Below, piece by piece: positions 27,857-41,359 of a stretch of DNA of 64,000 nt; the first letter of the stretch is position 1; every line of letters starts with the position of its first letter. Location of the stretch: positions 248,001 to 312,000 of the forward strand of contig NW_027488644.1 in the NCBI RefSeq assembly GCF_050948215.1. Reading direction: 5' to 3'. Origin of the DNA: Halictus rubicundus (Eukaryota; Arthropoda; Insecta; Hymenoptera; Halictidae). The notes below the pieces were generated by a model. The model saw only the letters and a list, made by a program, of their open reading frames with translations. It was not told the DNA's origin and searched no databases. A program made the translations under genes and the position numbers.

Positions 27857-28138
27857 ATAGGATAGGATAGAGGATAGGATAGGATAGAGGATAGGATAGG
27901 ATAGAGGATAGGATAGGATAGAGGATAGGATAGGATAGAGGATAGGATAGGATAGAGGATAGGATAGGATAGAGGATAGGATAGGATAGAGGATAGGATA
28001 GGATAGAGGATAGGATAGGACAGAGGATAGGATAGGATAGAGGATAGGATAGGATAGAGGATAGGATAGGATAGAGGATAGGATAGGATAGAGGATAGGA
28101 TAGGATAGAGGATAGGATAGGATAGAGGATAGGATAGG
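27857..28138 (+). repeat. Longest homogeneous 17-bp repeat tract noticed
   Basis: About 282 bp (16 to 17 units) of the 17-bp unit with one substitution (T to C at about 28021). Like the 25407 tract it starts after a GATACAGG variant and ends at GATAGGGGATAGG, so the two tracts appear to be the same locus duplicated with different unit counts. Confidence 0.85.
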
Positions 28139-28355
28139 GGATAGGATAGGATAGAGAATAGGATAGGATAGAGGGTAGGATAGGGGATTGGATAGGATAG
28201 AGGATAGGAGACGATGGAGGATAGGATAGGATAGAGGAGAGGATAGGATAGAGGATAGGATAGGGTATAGGATAGGATAGAGAATAGGATAGGGTAGAGG
28301 ATAGGATAGGGGATTGGATAGGATAGAGGATAGGAGACGATGGAGGATAGGATAG

Positions 28356-31300
28356 GGTAGAGGAGAGGATAGGATAGAGGATAGGATAGGATAGAGGATA
28401 GGATAGGATAGAGGATTGGATAGGATAGACGATAGGATAGGATAGAGGATAGAATAGGATAGAGGATAGGATAGAGGATAGGATAGAGGATTGGATAGGA
28501 TAGAGGATATTATAGGAAAGAGGATATGATATGCTAGAGGATACGATATTATAGAGGATAGGATAGAGGATATTATAGGAAAGAGGATATGATATGCTAG
28601 AGGATACGATATTATAGAGGATAGGATAGGGGATTGGATAGGATAGAGGACAGGATAGGATAGAGGACAGGAGACGATAGAGGATAGGATAGGAGAGAGG
28701 ATAGGATAGGATAGATAATAGGATAGGATAGAGGATAGGATAGGATAGAGGATAGGATAGGATAGAGGATAGGATGGAGGATAGGATAGAGGATAGGATA
28801 GAGGATAGGATACAGTATAGGATAGGATAGAGGATAGGATAGGATTGAGGATAGGATAGGATAGCGGATAGGATAGGATAGAGTATAGAATAGGATAGAG
28901 AATAGGATCGGATGGAGGATCGGATAGGATAGAGGATAGGATAGAGGATAGGATAGAGGATAGGATAGGATAGCGGATAGGATGGGATAGAGTATGGAAT
29001 AGGATAGAGGATAGGATAGAGGATAGGATAGGATAGAGGATAGGATAGGGGATAGGATAGGATAGAGAATAGGATAGGATAGAGGGTAGGATAGGGGATT
29101 GGATAGGATAGAGGATAGGAGACAATGGAGGGTAGGATAGGATAGAGGAGAGGATAGGATAGAGGATAGGATAGGGGATAGGATAGGATAGAGAATAGGA
29201 TAGGGTAGAGGATAGGATAGGGGATTGGATAGGATAGAGGATAGGAGACGATGGAGGATAGGATAGGATAGAGGATAGTATAGGATAGAGGATAGGATAG
29301 GATAGAGGATAGGATAGGATAGAGGACTGGATAGTGTAGACGATAGGATAGGATGGAGGATAGGATATGATAGAGGATAGGACATAGGATTGGATAGGAT
29401 AGACGATAGGATAGGATAGAGGATAGAATAGGATAGAGGATAGGATAGGATAGAGGATAGGATTGGATAGAGGATAGGATAGGGGATAGGATAGGATAGG
29501 ATAGAGAAGAGCACAGGATAGAGGATATGATAGGGGATTGGATAGGATAGAGGATAGGAGATGATGGAGGATAGGATAGGATAGAGGATAGGATAGGATA
29601 GAGGATAGTATAGGATAGAGGATTGGATAGGAAAGAGGATATGATATGCTAGAGGATACGATATTATAGAGGATAGGATAGGATAGAGGATCGGATAGGA
29701 TAGAGGATTGCATAGGATAAGGGATAGGATAGGATAGAGGATAGGATAGGATAGAGGATAGGATAGGATAGAAGATAGGATAGGATAGAGGATAGGATAG
29801 GACATAAGATTGGATAGGATAGACGATAGGATAGGATAGAGGATAGAATAGAATAGAGGATAGGATAGAGGATAGGATAGAGGATAGGATAGAGGATTGG
29901 ATACGATAGAGGATATTATAGGAAAGAGGATATGATATGCTAGATGATACGATATTATAGAGGATAGGATAGGATAGAGGATAGGATAGGATTCAGGACA
30001 GGATATGATAGAGGATAGGATAGTATAGAGGATAGGATAGGATAGAGGATAGGATAGGATAGATGATAGGATAGGATAGAGGATAGGATAGGATAGAGGA
30101 TAGGATATGATAGAGGATAGGACATAGGATTGGATAGGATAGACGATAGGATAGGATAGAGGATAGAATAGGATAGAGGATAGGATAGGATAGAGGATAA
30201 GATTGGATAGAGGATAGGATAGGGGATAGGATAGGATAGGATAGAGGATAGTATAGGATAGAGGATTGGATAGGATAGATGTTAGGATAGGATAGAGGAT
30301 AGAATAGGATAGAGGACAGGATAGAGGATAGGATAGACGTTCGGATAGGATAGAGGATCGAATAGGATAGAGGATAGGATAGAGGATAGGATAGAGGATT
30401 GGATAGGATAGAGTATATTATAGGAAAGAGGATTTGATATGCTAGAGGATACAATATTATAGAGCATTGGATAGGATAGAGGATCGGATAGGATAGAGGA
30501 TAGGATAGGATAGAGGATAGGATAGGATAGAGGATAGGATAGGATAGCGGATAGGATAGAGGATAGGATAGAGGATAGGATAGAGGATTGGATAGGATAG
30601 AGTATATTATAGGAAAGAGGATTTGATATGCTAGAGGATACGATATTATAGAGGATTGGATAGGATAGAGGATCGGATAGGATAGAGGATATTATAGGAT
30701 AGAGGAGATGATATGATAGAGGATACGATATTGTAGAGGGTAGGATAGGATAGAGGATATTATAGGATAGAGGAGATGATATGATAGAGGATACGATATT
30801 GTAGAGGGTAGGATAGGATAGAGGATCGGATAGGATAGAGGATTGGATAGGATGGAGGATAGGATAGGATAGAGGATATTATAGGAAAGAGGATATGATA
30901 TGCTAGAGGATACGATATTATAGAGGATAGGATAGGATAGAGGATCGGATAGTATAGAGGATTGGATACGATAGAGGATAGGATAGGATAGAGGATAGGA
31001 TAGGATAGAGGATAGGATAGGATAGCGGATAGGATAGAGGATAGGATAGAGGATAGGATAGAGGATTGGATAGGATAGAGTATATTATAGGAAAGAGGAT
31101 TTGATATGCTAGAGGATACGATATTATAGAGGATTGGATAGGATAGAGGATCGGATAGGATAGAGGATATTATAGGATAGAGGAGATGATATGATAGAGG
31201 ATACGATATTGTAGAGGGTAGGATAGGATAGAGGATATTATAGGATAGAGGAGATGATATGATAGAGGATACGATATTGTAGAGGGTAGGATAGGATAGA

Positions 31301-32970
31301 GGATCGGATAGGATAGAGGATTGGATAGGATGGAGGATAGGATAGGATAGAGGATATTATAGGAAAGAGGATATGATATGCTAGAGGATACGATATTATT
31401 GAGGATTGGATAGGATAGAGGATCGAATAGGATAGAGGATAGGATAGGATAGGATAGAGTGTAGGATTGGATAGAGGAGAGGATAGGATAGAGGATAGGA
31501 TAGGATAGGGGATAGGATAGGATAGAGGATATGATAGGATAGAGGATAGGATAGGATAGAGGATAGGATACAGGATAGGATAGAGGATTGGATAGGATAG
31601 AGGATATTATAGGAAAGAGGATATGATATGCAAAAGGATACGATATTATAGAGGATAGGATAGGGGATTGGATAGGATGGAGGATAGGATTGGATAGAGG
31701 ATAGGAGACGATGGAGGATAGGATAGGATAGAGGATACGATATTATAGAGGATAGGATAGGATAGAGGATCGGATAGGATAGAGGATTGGATAGGATAGA
31801 GGATAGGATAGAGGATAGGATAGAGGATTTGATAGGATAGAGGATATTATAGGAAAGAGGATATGATATGCTAGAGGATACGATATTATAGAGGATAGGA
31901 TAGGGGATTGGGTAGGATAGAGGATAGGATAGGATAGAGGATACGATATTATAGAGTATAGGATAGGGGATTGGGTAGGATAGAGGATAGGATAGGATAG
32001 AGGATAGGATAGGATTGAGGACAGGATATGATAGAGGATAGGATAGTATAGAGGATAGGATAGGATAGAGGATAGGATAGGATAGATGATAGGATAGGAT
32101 AGAGGATAGGATAGGATAGAGGATAGAATAGGATAGAGGACAGGATAGAGGATAGGATAGACGTTCGGATAGGATAGAGGATAGAATAGGATAGAGGATA
32201 GGATAGAGGATAGGATAGAGGATTGGATAGGATAGAGTATATTATAGGAAAGAGGATTTGATATGCTAGAGGATACGATATTATAGAGGATTGGATAGGA
32301 TAGAGGATCGGATAGGATAGAGGATAGGATAGGATAGAGTGTCGGATTGGATAGAGGAGAGGATAGGATAGAGGATAGGATAGGATAGAGGATCGGATAG
32401 GATAGAGGATTGGATAGGATAGAGGATAGGATAGGATAGAGGATAGGATAGGATAGAGGATAGGATAGGATAGCGGATAGGATAGAGGATAGGATAGAGG
32501 ATAGGATAGAGGATAGGATAGGATAGAGTGTATTATAGGAAAGAGGATTTGATATGCTAGAGGATACGATATTATAGAGGATTGGATAGGATAGAGGATC
32601 GGATAGGATAGAGGATAGGATAGGATAGAGTGTAGGATTGGATAGAGGAGAGGATAGGATAGAGGATAGGATAGGATAGGGGATAGGATAGGATAGAGGA
32701 TATGATAGGATAGAGGATAGGATAGGATAGAGGATAGGATACAGGATAGGATAGAGGATTGGATAGGATAGAGGATAGGATAGGGGATAGGATAGGATAG
32801 AGGATAGGATAGGATAGCGGCTAGGATAGGATAGAGGATATGATAGGATAGAGGATAGGATAGGATAGAGGATAGGATACAGGATAGGATAGAGGATTGG
32901 ATAGGATAGAGGATAGGATAGGATAGAGGATAGGATAGGATAGCGGAGAGGATAGGATAGAGGATCGGAT
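28356..32970 (+). repeat. Large duplicated segment X, copy 1
   Basis: This aligns with 33536 onward at a constant 5180-bp spacing as far as 32282. By eye I found four single-base differences there (near 30769, 30953, 31390 and 32167) and no length change. Beyond 32283 the partner copy contains an extra 1004 bp (spacing 6184). After 32388 this copy lacks a further 177 bp (spacing 6361). Similarity ends near 32970. To the left of 28356 the two flanks differ (GATAGGGTAGAGGAGAGG here), which gives a sharp breakpoint. Confidence 0.9.
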
Positions 32971-33239
32971 AGGATAGAGGATTGGATAGGATAGAGGATA
33001 GGATAGGATAGAGGATAGGATAGGGGATAGGATAGGATAGAGAATAGGTTAGGATAGAGGATAGGATAGGGGATAGGATAGGATAGAGGATAGGATAGGA
33101 TAGCGGCTAGGATAGGATAGAGTATGGACTAGGATAGAGGATAGTATCGGATAGAGGATAGGATAGGGGATTGGATAGGATAGAAGATAGGATAGGATAG
33201 AGGATAGGATAGGATAGGACAGAGGATAGGATAGGATAG

Positions 33240-33535
33240 AGGATCGGATAGGATAGAGGATATAATAGGATAGAGGGTAGGATAGGATAGTGGATAGGAT
33301 AGGATAGAGGATAGGATAGGATAGGATAGGGTATAGGATAGGATAGAGGATATGATAGGATAGTGGATAGGATAGAGGATTGGATAGGATAGAGGATATT
33401 TAAGGAAAGAGGATATGATATGCTAGAGGATACGATATTATAGAGGATAGGATAGGATAGAGGATCGGATAGGATAGAGCATTGGATAGGGGATAGGATA
33501 GGATAGAAGATAGGATAGGATAGAGGATAGGATAG
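33240..33535 (+). repeat. Fragment of block P between the X copies
   Basis: This has GATATAATAGG, GTGGATAGG, GGGTATAGG and ATATTTAAGGAAAGAGG in the same order as 1820-2090 and 41430-41700. It abuts X copy 2 at about 33536, so the left edge of that copy is a junction between block P and block X. Confidence 0.8.
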
Positions 33536-36458
33536 GATAGAGGAGAGGATAGGATAGAGGATAGGATAGGATAGAGGATAGGATAGGATAGAGGATTGGA
33601 TAGGATAGACGATAGGATAGGATAGAGGATAGAATAGGATAGAGGATAGGATAGAGGATAGGATAGAGGATTGGATAGGATAGAGGATATTATAGGAAAG
33701 AGGATATGATATGCTAGAGGATACGATATTATAGAGGATAGGATAGAGGATATTATAGGAAAGAGGATATGATATGCTAGAGGATACGATATTATAGAGG
33801 ATAGGATAGGGGATTGGATAGGATAGAGGACAGGATAGGATAGAGGACAGGAGACGATAGAGGATAGGATAGGAGAGAGGATAGGATAGGATAGATAATA
33901 GGATAGGATAGAGGATAGGATAGGATAGAGGATAGGATAGGATAGAGGATAGGATGGAGGATAGGATAGAGGATAGGATAGAGGATAGGATACAGTATAG
34001 GATAGGATAGAGGATAGGATAGGATTGAGGATAGGATAGGATAGCGGATAGGATAGGATAGAGTATAGAATAGGATAGAGAATAGGATCGGATGGAGGAT
34101 CGGATAGGATAGAGGATAGGATAGAGGATAGGATAGAGGATAGGATAGGATAGCGGATAGGATGGGATAGAGTATGGAATAGGATAGAGGATAGGATAGA
34201 GGATAGGATAGGATAGAGGATAGGATAGGGGATAGGATAGGATAGAGAATAGGATAGGATAGAGGGTAGGATAGGGGATTGGATAGGATAGAGGATAGGA
34301 GACAATGGAGGGTAGGATAGGATAGAGGAGAGGATAGGATAGAGGATAGGATAGGGGATAGGATAGGATAGAGAATAGGATAGGGTAGAGGATAGGATAG
34401 GGGATTGGATAGGATAGAGGATAGGAGACGATGGAGGATAGGATAGGATAGAGGATAGTATAGGATAGAGGATAGGATAGGATAGAGGATAGGATAGGAT
34501 AGAGGACTGGATAGTGTAGACGATAGGATAGGATGGAGGATAGGATATGATAGAGGATAGGACATAGGATTGGATAGGATAGACGATAGGATAGGATAGA
34601 GGATAGAATAGGATAGAGGATAGGATAGGATAGAGGATAGGATTGGATAGAGGATAGGATAGGGGATAGGATAGGATAGGATAGAGAAGAGCACAGGATA
34701 GAGGATATGATAGGGGATTGGATAGGATAGAGGATAGGAGATGATGGAGGATAGGATAGGATAGAGGATAGGATAGGATAGAGGATAGTATAGGATAGAG
34801 GATTGGATAGGAAAGAGGATATGATATGCTAGAGGATACGATATTATAGAGGATAGGATAGGATAGAGGATCGGATAGGATAGAGGATTGCATAGGATAA
34901 GGGATAGGATAGGATAGAGGATAGGATAGGATAGAGGATAGGATAGGATAGAAGATAGGATAGGATAGAGGATAGGATAGGACATAAGATTGGATAGGAT
35001 AGACGATAGGATAGGATAGAGGATAGAATAGAATAGAGGATAGGATAGAGGATAGGATAGAGGATAGGATAGAGGATTGGATACGATAGAGGATATTATA
35101 GGAAAGAGGATATGATATGCTAGATGATACGATATTATAGAGGATAGGATAGGATAGAGGATAGGATAGGATTCAGGACAGGATATGATAGAGGATAGGA
35201 TAGTATAGAGGATAGGATAGGATAGAGGATAGGATAGGATAGATGATAGGATAGGATAGAGGATAGGATAGGATAGAGGATAGGATATGATAGAGGATAG
35301 GACATAGGATTGGATAGGATAGACGATAGGATAGGATAGAGGATAGAATAGGATAGAGGATAGGATAGGATAGAGGATAAGATTGGATAGAGGATAGGAT
35401 AGGGGATAGGATAGGATAGGATAGAGGATAGTATAGGATAGAGGATTGGATAGGATAGATGTTAGGATAGGATAGAGGATAGAATAGGATAGAGGACAGG
35501 ATAGAGGATAGGATAGACGTTCGGATAGGATAGAGGATCGAATAGGATAGAGGATAGGATAGAGGATAGGATAGAGGATTGGATAGGATAGAGTATATTA
35601 TAGGAAAGAGGATTTGATATGCTAGAGGATACAATATTATAGAGCATTGGATAGGATAGAGGATCGGATAGGATAGAGGATAGGATAGGATAGAGGATAG
35701 GATAGGATAGAGGATAGGATAGGATAGCGGATAGGATAGAGGATAGGATAGAGGATAGGATAGAGGATTGGATAGGATAGAGTATATTATAGGAAAGAGG
35801 ATTTGATATGCTAGAGGATACGATATTATAGAGGATTGGATAGGATAGAGGATCGGATAGGATAGAGGATATTATAGGATAGAGGAGATGATATGATAGA
35901 GGATACGATATTGTAGAGGGTAGGATAGGATAGAGGATATTATAGGATTGAGGAGATGATATGATAGAGGATACGATATTGTAGAGGGTAGGATAGGATA
36001 GAGGATCGGATAGGATAGAGGATTGGATAGGATGGAGGATAGGATAGGATAGAGGATATTATAGGAAAGAGGATATGATATGCTAGAGGATACGATATTA
36101 TAGAGGATAGGATAGGATAGAGGATCGGATAGGATAGAGGATTGGATACGATAGAGGATAGGATAGGATAGAGGATAGGATAGGATAGAGGATAGGATAG
36201 GATAGCGGATAGGATAGAGGATAGGATAGAGGATAGGATAGAGGATTGGATAGGATAGAGTATATTATAGGAAAGAGGATTTGATATGCTAGAGGATACG
36301 ATATTATAGAGGATTGGATAGGATAGAGGATCGGATAGGATAGAGGATATTATAGGATAGAGGAGATGATATGATAGAGGATACGATATTGTAGAGGGTA
36401 GGATAGGATAGAGGATATTATAGGATAGAGGAGATGATATGATAGAGGATACGATATT

Positions 36459-37462
36459 GTAGAGGGTAGGATAGGATAGAGGATCGGATAGGATAGAGGA
36501 TTGGATAGGATGGAGGATAGGATAGGATAGAGGATATTATAGGAAAGAGGATATGATATGCTAGAGGATACGATATTATAGAGGATTGGATAGGATAGAG
36601 GATCGAATAGGATAGAGGATAGGATAGGATAGGATAGAGTGTAGGATTGGATAGAGGAGAGGATAGGATAGAGGATAGGATAGGATAGGGGATAGGATAG
36701 GATAGAGGATATGATAGGATAGAGGATAGGATAGGATAGAGGATAGGATACAGGATAGGATAGAGGATTGGATAGGATAGAGGATATTATAGGAAAGAGG
36801 ATATGATATGCAAAAGGATACGATATTATAGAGGATAGGATAGGGGATTGGATAGGATGGAGGATAGGATTGGATAGAGGATAGGAGACGATGGAGGATA
36901 GGATAGGATAGAGGATACGATATTATAGAGGATAGGATAGGATAGAGGATCGGATAGGATAGAGGATTGGATAGGATAGAGGATAGGATAGAGGATAGGA
37001 TAGAGGATTTGATAGGATAGAGGATATTATAGGAAAGAGGATATGATATGCTAGAGGATACGATATTATAGAGGATAGGATAGGGGATTGGGTAGGATAG
37101 AGGATAGGATAGGATAGAGGATACGATATTATAGAGTATAGGATAGGGGATTGGGTAGGATAGAGGATAGGATAGGATAGAGGATAGGATAGGATTGAGG
37201 ACAGGATATGATAGAGGATAGGATAGTATAGAGGATAGGATAGGATAGAGGATAGGATAGGATAGATGATAGGATAGGATAGAGGATAGGATAGGATAGA
37301 GGATAGAATAGGATAGAGGACAGGATAGAGGATAGGATAGACGTTCGAATAGGATAGAGGATAGAATAGGATAGAGGATAGGATAGAGGATAGGATAGAG
37401 GATTGGATAGGATAGAGTATATTATAGGAAAGAGGATTTGATATGCTAGAGGATACGATATT
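36459..37462 (+). repeat. Nested 1004-bp tandem duplication, unit 1
   Basis: The string CGATATTGTAGAGGG near 36452 recurs at 37456, and AAAAGGATACG at 36812 recurs at 37816, both 1004 bp apart. The junction near 37462 joins the end of this unit directly to the start of the next. X copy 1 has the region once, so the duplication arose after or during formation of copy 2, or was lost from copy 1. Confidence 0.88.
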
Positions 37463-38466
37463 GTAGAGGGTAGGATAGGATAGAGGATCGGATAGGATAG
37501 AGGATTGGATAGGATGGAGGATAGGATAGGATAGAGGATATTATAGGAAAGAGGATATGATATGCTAGAGGATACGATATTATAGAGGATTGGATAGGAT
37601 AGAGGATCGAATAGGATAGAGGATAGGATAGGATAGGATAGAGTGTAGGATTGGATAGAGGAGAGGATAGGATAGAGGATAGGATAGGATAGGGGATAGG
37701 ATAGGATAGAGGATATGATAGGATAGAGGATAGGATAGGATAGAGGATAGGATACAGGATAGGATAGAGGATTGGATAGGATAGAGGATATTATAGGAAA
37801 GAGGATATGATATGCAAAAGGATACGATATTATAGAGGATAGGATAGGGGATTGGATAGGATGGAGGATAGGATTGGATAGAGGATAGGAGACGATGGAG
37901 GATAGGATAGGATAGAGGATACGATATTATAGAGGATAGGATAGGATAGAGGATCGGATAGGATAGAGGATTGGATAGGATAGAGGATAGGATAGAGGAT
38001 AGGATAGAGGATTTGATAGGATAGAGGATATTATAGGAAAGAGGATATGATATGCTAGAGGATACGATATTATAGAGGATAGGATAGGGGATTGGGTAGG
38101 ATAGAGGATAGGATAGGATAGAGGATACGATATTATAGAGTATAGGATAGGGGATTGGGTAGGATAGAGGATAGGATAGGATAGAGGATAGGATAGGATT
38201 GAGGACAGGATATGATAGAGGATAGGATAGTATAGAGGATAGGATAGGATAGAGGATAGGATAGGATAGATGATAGGATAGGATAGAGGATAGGATAGGA
38301 TAGAGGATAGAATAGGATAGAGGACAGGATAGAGGATAGGATAGACGTTCGGATAGGATAGAGGATAGAATAGGATAGAGGATAGGATAGAGGATAGGAT
38401 AGAGGATTGGATAGGATAGAGTATATTATAGGAAAGAGGATTTGATATGCTAGAGGATACGATATT
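37463..38466 (+). repeat. Nested 1004-bp tandem duplication, unit 2
   Basis: This is the second unit of the head-to-tail pair. At 38349 it has ACGTTCGGATAGG like X copy 1, whereas unit 1 has ACGTTCGAATAGG at the same place (37345). Unit 2 therefore keeps the copy-1 base and unit 1 carries the new change. Confidence 0.88.
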
Positions 38467-39338
38467 ATAGAGGATTGGATAGGATAGAGGATCGGATAGG
38501 ATAGAGGATAGGATAGGATAGAGTGTCGGATTGGATAGAGGAGAGGATAGGATAGAGGATAGGATAGGATAGGGGATAGGATAGGATAGAGGATATGATA
38601 GGATAGAGGATAGGATAGGATAGAGGATAGGATACAGGATAGGATAGAGGATTGGATAGGATGGAGGATAGGATAGGATAGAGGATATTATAGGAAAGAG
38701 GATATGATATGCTAGAGGATACGATATTATAGAGGATAGGATAGGATAGAGGATCGGATAGGATAGAGGATTGGATAGGATAGAGGATAGGATAGGATAG
38801 AGGATAGGATAGGATAGAGGATAGGATAGGATAGCGGATAGGATAGAGGATAGGATAGAGGATAGGATAGAGGATAGGATAGGATAGAGTGTATTATAGG
38901 AAAGAGGATTTGATATGCTAGAGGATACGATATTATAGAGGATTGGATAGGATAGAGGATCGGATAGGATAGAGGATAGGATAGGATAGAGTGTAGGATT
39001 GGATAGAGGAGAGGATAGGATAGAGGATAGGATAGGATAGGGGATAGGATAGGATAGAGGATATGATAGGATAGAGGATAGGATAGGATAGAGGATAGGA
39101 TACAGGATAGGATAGAGGATTGGATAGGATAGAGGATAGGATAGGGGATAGGATAGGATAGAGGATAGGATAGGATAGCGGCTAGGATAGGATAGAGGAT
39201 ATGATAGGATAGAGGATAGGATAGGATAGAGGATAGGATACAGGATAGGATAGAGGATTGGATAGGATAGAGGATAGGATAGGATAGAGGATAGGATAGG
39301 ATAGCGGAGAGGATAGGATAGAGGATCGGATAGGATAG

Positions 39339-40696
39339 AGGATAGAATAGGATTGAGGATAGGATAGGATAGAGGATAGGATGGGATTGAGGATAGGATA
39401 GGATTGAGGATAGGATAGGATAGAGGACAGGATAGGATAGGGGATAGGATAGGATAGAGGATAGGATAGAATAGAGAATAGAATAGGATAGAGGATAGGA
39501 TAGGATTGAGGATAGGATAGGATAGATGATAGGATAGAGGATTGGATAGGATAGAGGATACGATACGATAGAGGATAGGATAAGATAGAGGGTAGGATAG
39601 AGAATTGGATGGGATAGAGGAGACGATACGATAGAGGATAGGATAGGGTAGAGGATAGGATAAGATAGAGGATAGGATAGAATAGAGTACAGGATAGTAT
39701 AGAGTATAAGATAATATAGAGAATAGGATAGGATAGAGGATAGGACAGGCTAGGATAGAGGATAGGATAGGATTGAGGATAGCATAGGATTGAGGATAGG
39801 ATAGAGGATTGGATAGGATAGAGGATACGATACGATAGAGGATAGGATAGGATAGTGGGTAGGAAAGAGAATTGGATGGGATAGAGGATACGATACGATA
39901 GAGGATAGGATAGGATAGAGGATGGGATAGGACAGAGGATAGGATAGGATAGAGGATAGAATAGGATAGAGGATAGAATAGGATTGAGGATAGGATAGGA
40001 TAGAGGATAGGATAGGATTGAGGATAGGATAGGATAGAGGGTAGGATAGAGAATTGAATAGGATTGAGGATATTATGGGATAGAGGATAGGATAGGATAG
40101 GATAGAGGATAGGATAGGATAGGGGATACGATACGATAGAGGAGGGGATAGGATAGAGGATGGGATAGGACAGAGGATAGGATAGAATAGAGTATAGGAT
40201 AGGATAGAGGATAGGATAGGATTGAGGATAGGATAGGATAGATGATAGGATAGAGGATTGGATGGGATAGAGGATACGATACGATAGAGGATAGGATAGG
40301 ATAGAGGATGGGATAGGACAGAGGATAGGATAGGATAGAGGACAGGATAGGATAGAGGATAGGATAGGATAGAGGATATGATAGGCTAGGATAGAGGATA
40401 GGATAGGACAGAGGATAGGATAGGATAGAGGATATGATAGGCTAGGATAGAGGATAGGATAGGATTGAGGATAGGATAGGATAGAGGATAGGATAGGATT
40501 GAGGATAGCATAGGATTGAGGATAGGATAGGATAGAGAATAGGATAGGATAGAGGATAGGATAGGATAGAGGATAGGATAGAGGATAGGATAGAGGATTG
40601 GATAGGATTGAGGATATTATGGGATAGAGGATAGGATAGGATAGGATAGGATAGAGGATAGGATAGGATAGAGGATAGGATAGGATAGAGGATAGG
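39339..40696 (+). repeat. Duplicated block Q, copy 2
   Basis: This matches 2788-4145 at 36551 bp spacing with a few substitutions, for example GGATGGGATTGAGG near 39380 where copy 1 has GGATAGGATTGAGG. It ends near 40696, where GAGCAGACGATAGAGC begins. It is an island of B/C-type variants inside type-A surroundings. Confidence 0.85.
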
Positions 40697-41359
40697 ATAG
40701 GATAGAGCAGACGATAGAGCATAGGATAGGATAGAGGGTAGGATACATAATAGGATAGAGGATGGGATAGGATAGAGGATATTATAGGATAGAGGAGATG
40801 ATATGCTAGGGGATACGATATTGTAGATGGTAGGATAGGATAGAGGATCGGATAGGATAGAGGATTGGATAGGATGGAGGATAGGATAGGATAGAGGATA
40901 TTATAGGAAAGAGGATTTGATATGCTAGAGGATACGATATTATAGAGGATAGGATAGGATAGAGGATCGGATAGGATAGAGGATTGGATAGGATAGAGGA
41001 TAGGATAGGATAGAGGATAGGATAGGATAGAGGATAGGATAGGATAGCGGATATGATAGAGGATATGATAGAGGATATTATAGGAAATAGGATATGATAT
41101 GCTAGAGGATACGATATTATAGAGGATAGGATAAGATACAGGATCGGATAGGATAGAGGATTGGATAGGATAGAGGATAGAATCGGATGGGTGATAGGAT
41201 AGGCTAGAGGATAGGATAGGATAGAGAATAGGATAGGATAGAAGATAGGATAGGGGATTGGATAGGATAGAGGATAGGATAGGATAGAGGATAGGATAGG
41301 GGATAGGATAGGATAGAGAATAGGATAGGATAGAGGATAGGATAGGGGATAGGATAGGA

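Larger units (their letters stand above)
33536..39331 (+). repeat. Large duplicated segment X, copy 2
   Basis: This is the second copy of 28356-32970, longer by a nested 1004-bp tandem duplication (36459-38466) and by 177 bp near 38572 that is missing from copy 1. Its right edge is at about 39331, where GGATAGAATAGGATTGAGG of block Q begins. Very high identity to copy 1 implies a recent event or an assembly duplication. Confidence 0.9.

Noticed and set aside
27857..28138. Sequencing or polishing artefact as sole explanation of the homogeneous tract
   Set aside because: It cannot be excluded, but the matching tract at 25407 with the same edges and a different length is more simply explained by unit expansion.
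28612..34985. Identical 397-codon minus-strand frames at 28612-29805 and 33792-34985 as possible paralogous genes
   Set aside because: Their identity is explained by the 5180-bp DNA duplication, which extends well beyond the frames without any difference in conservation inside versus outside them.
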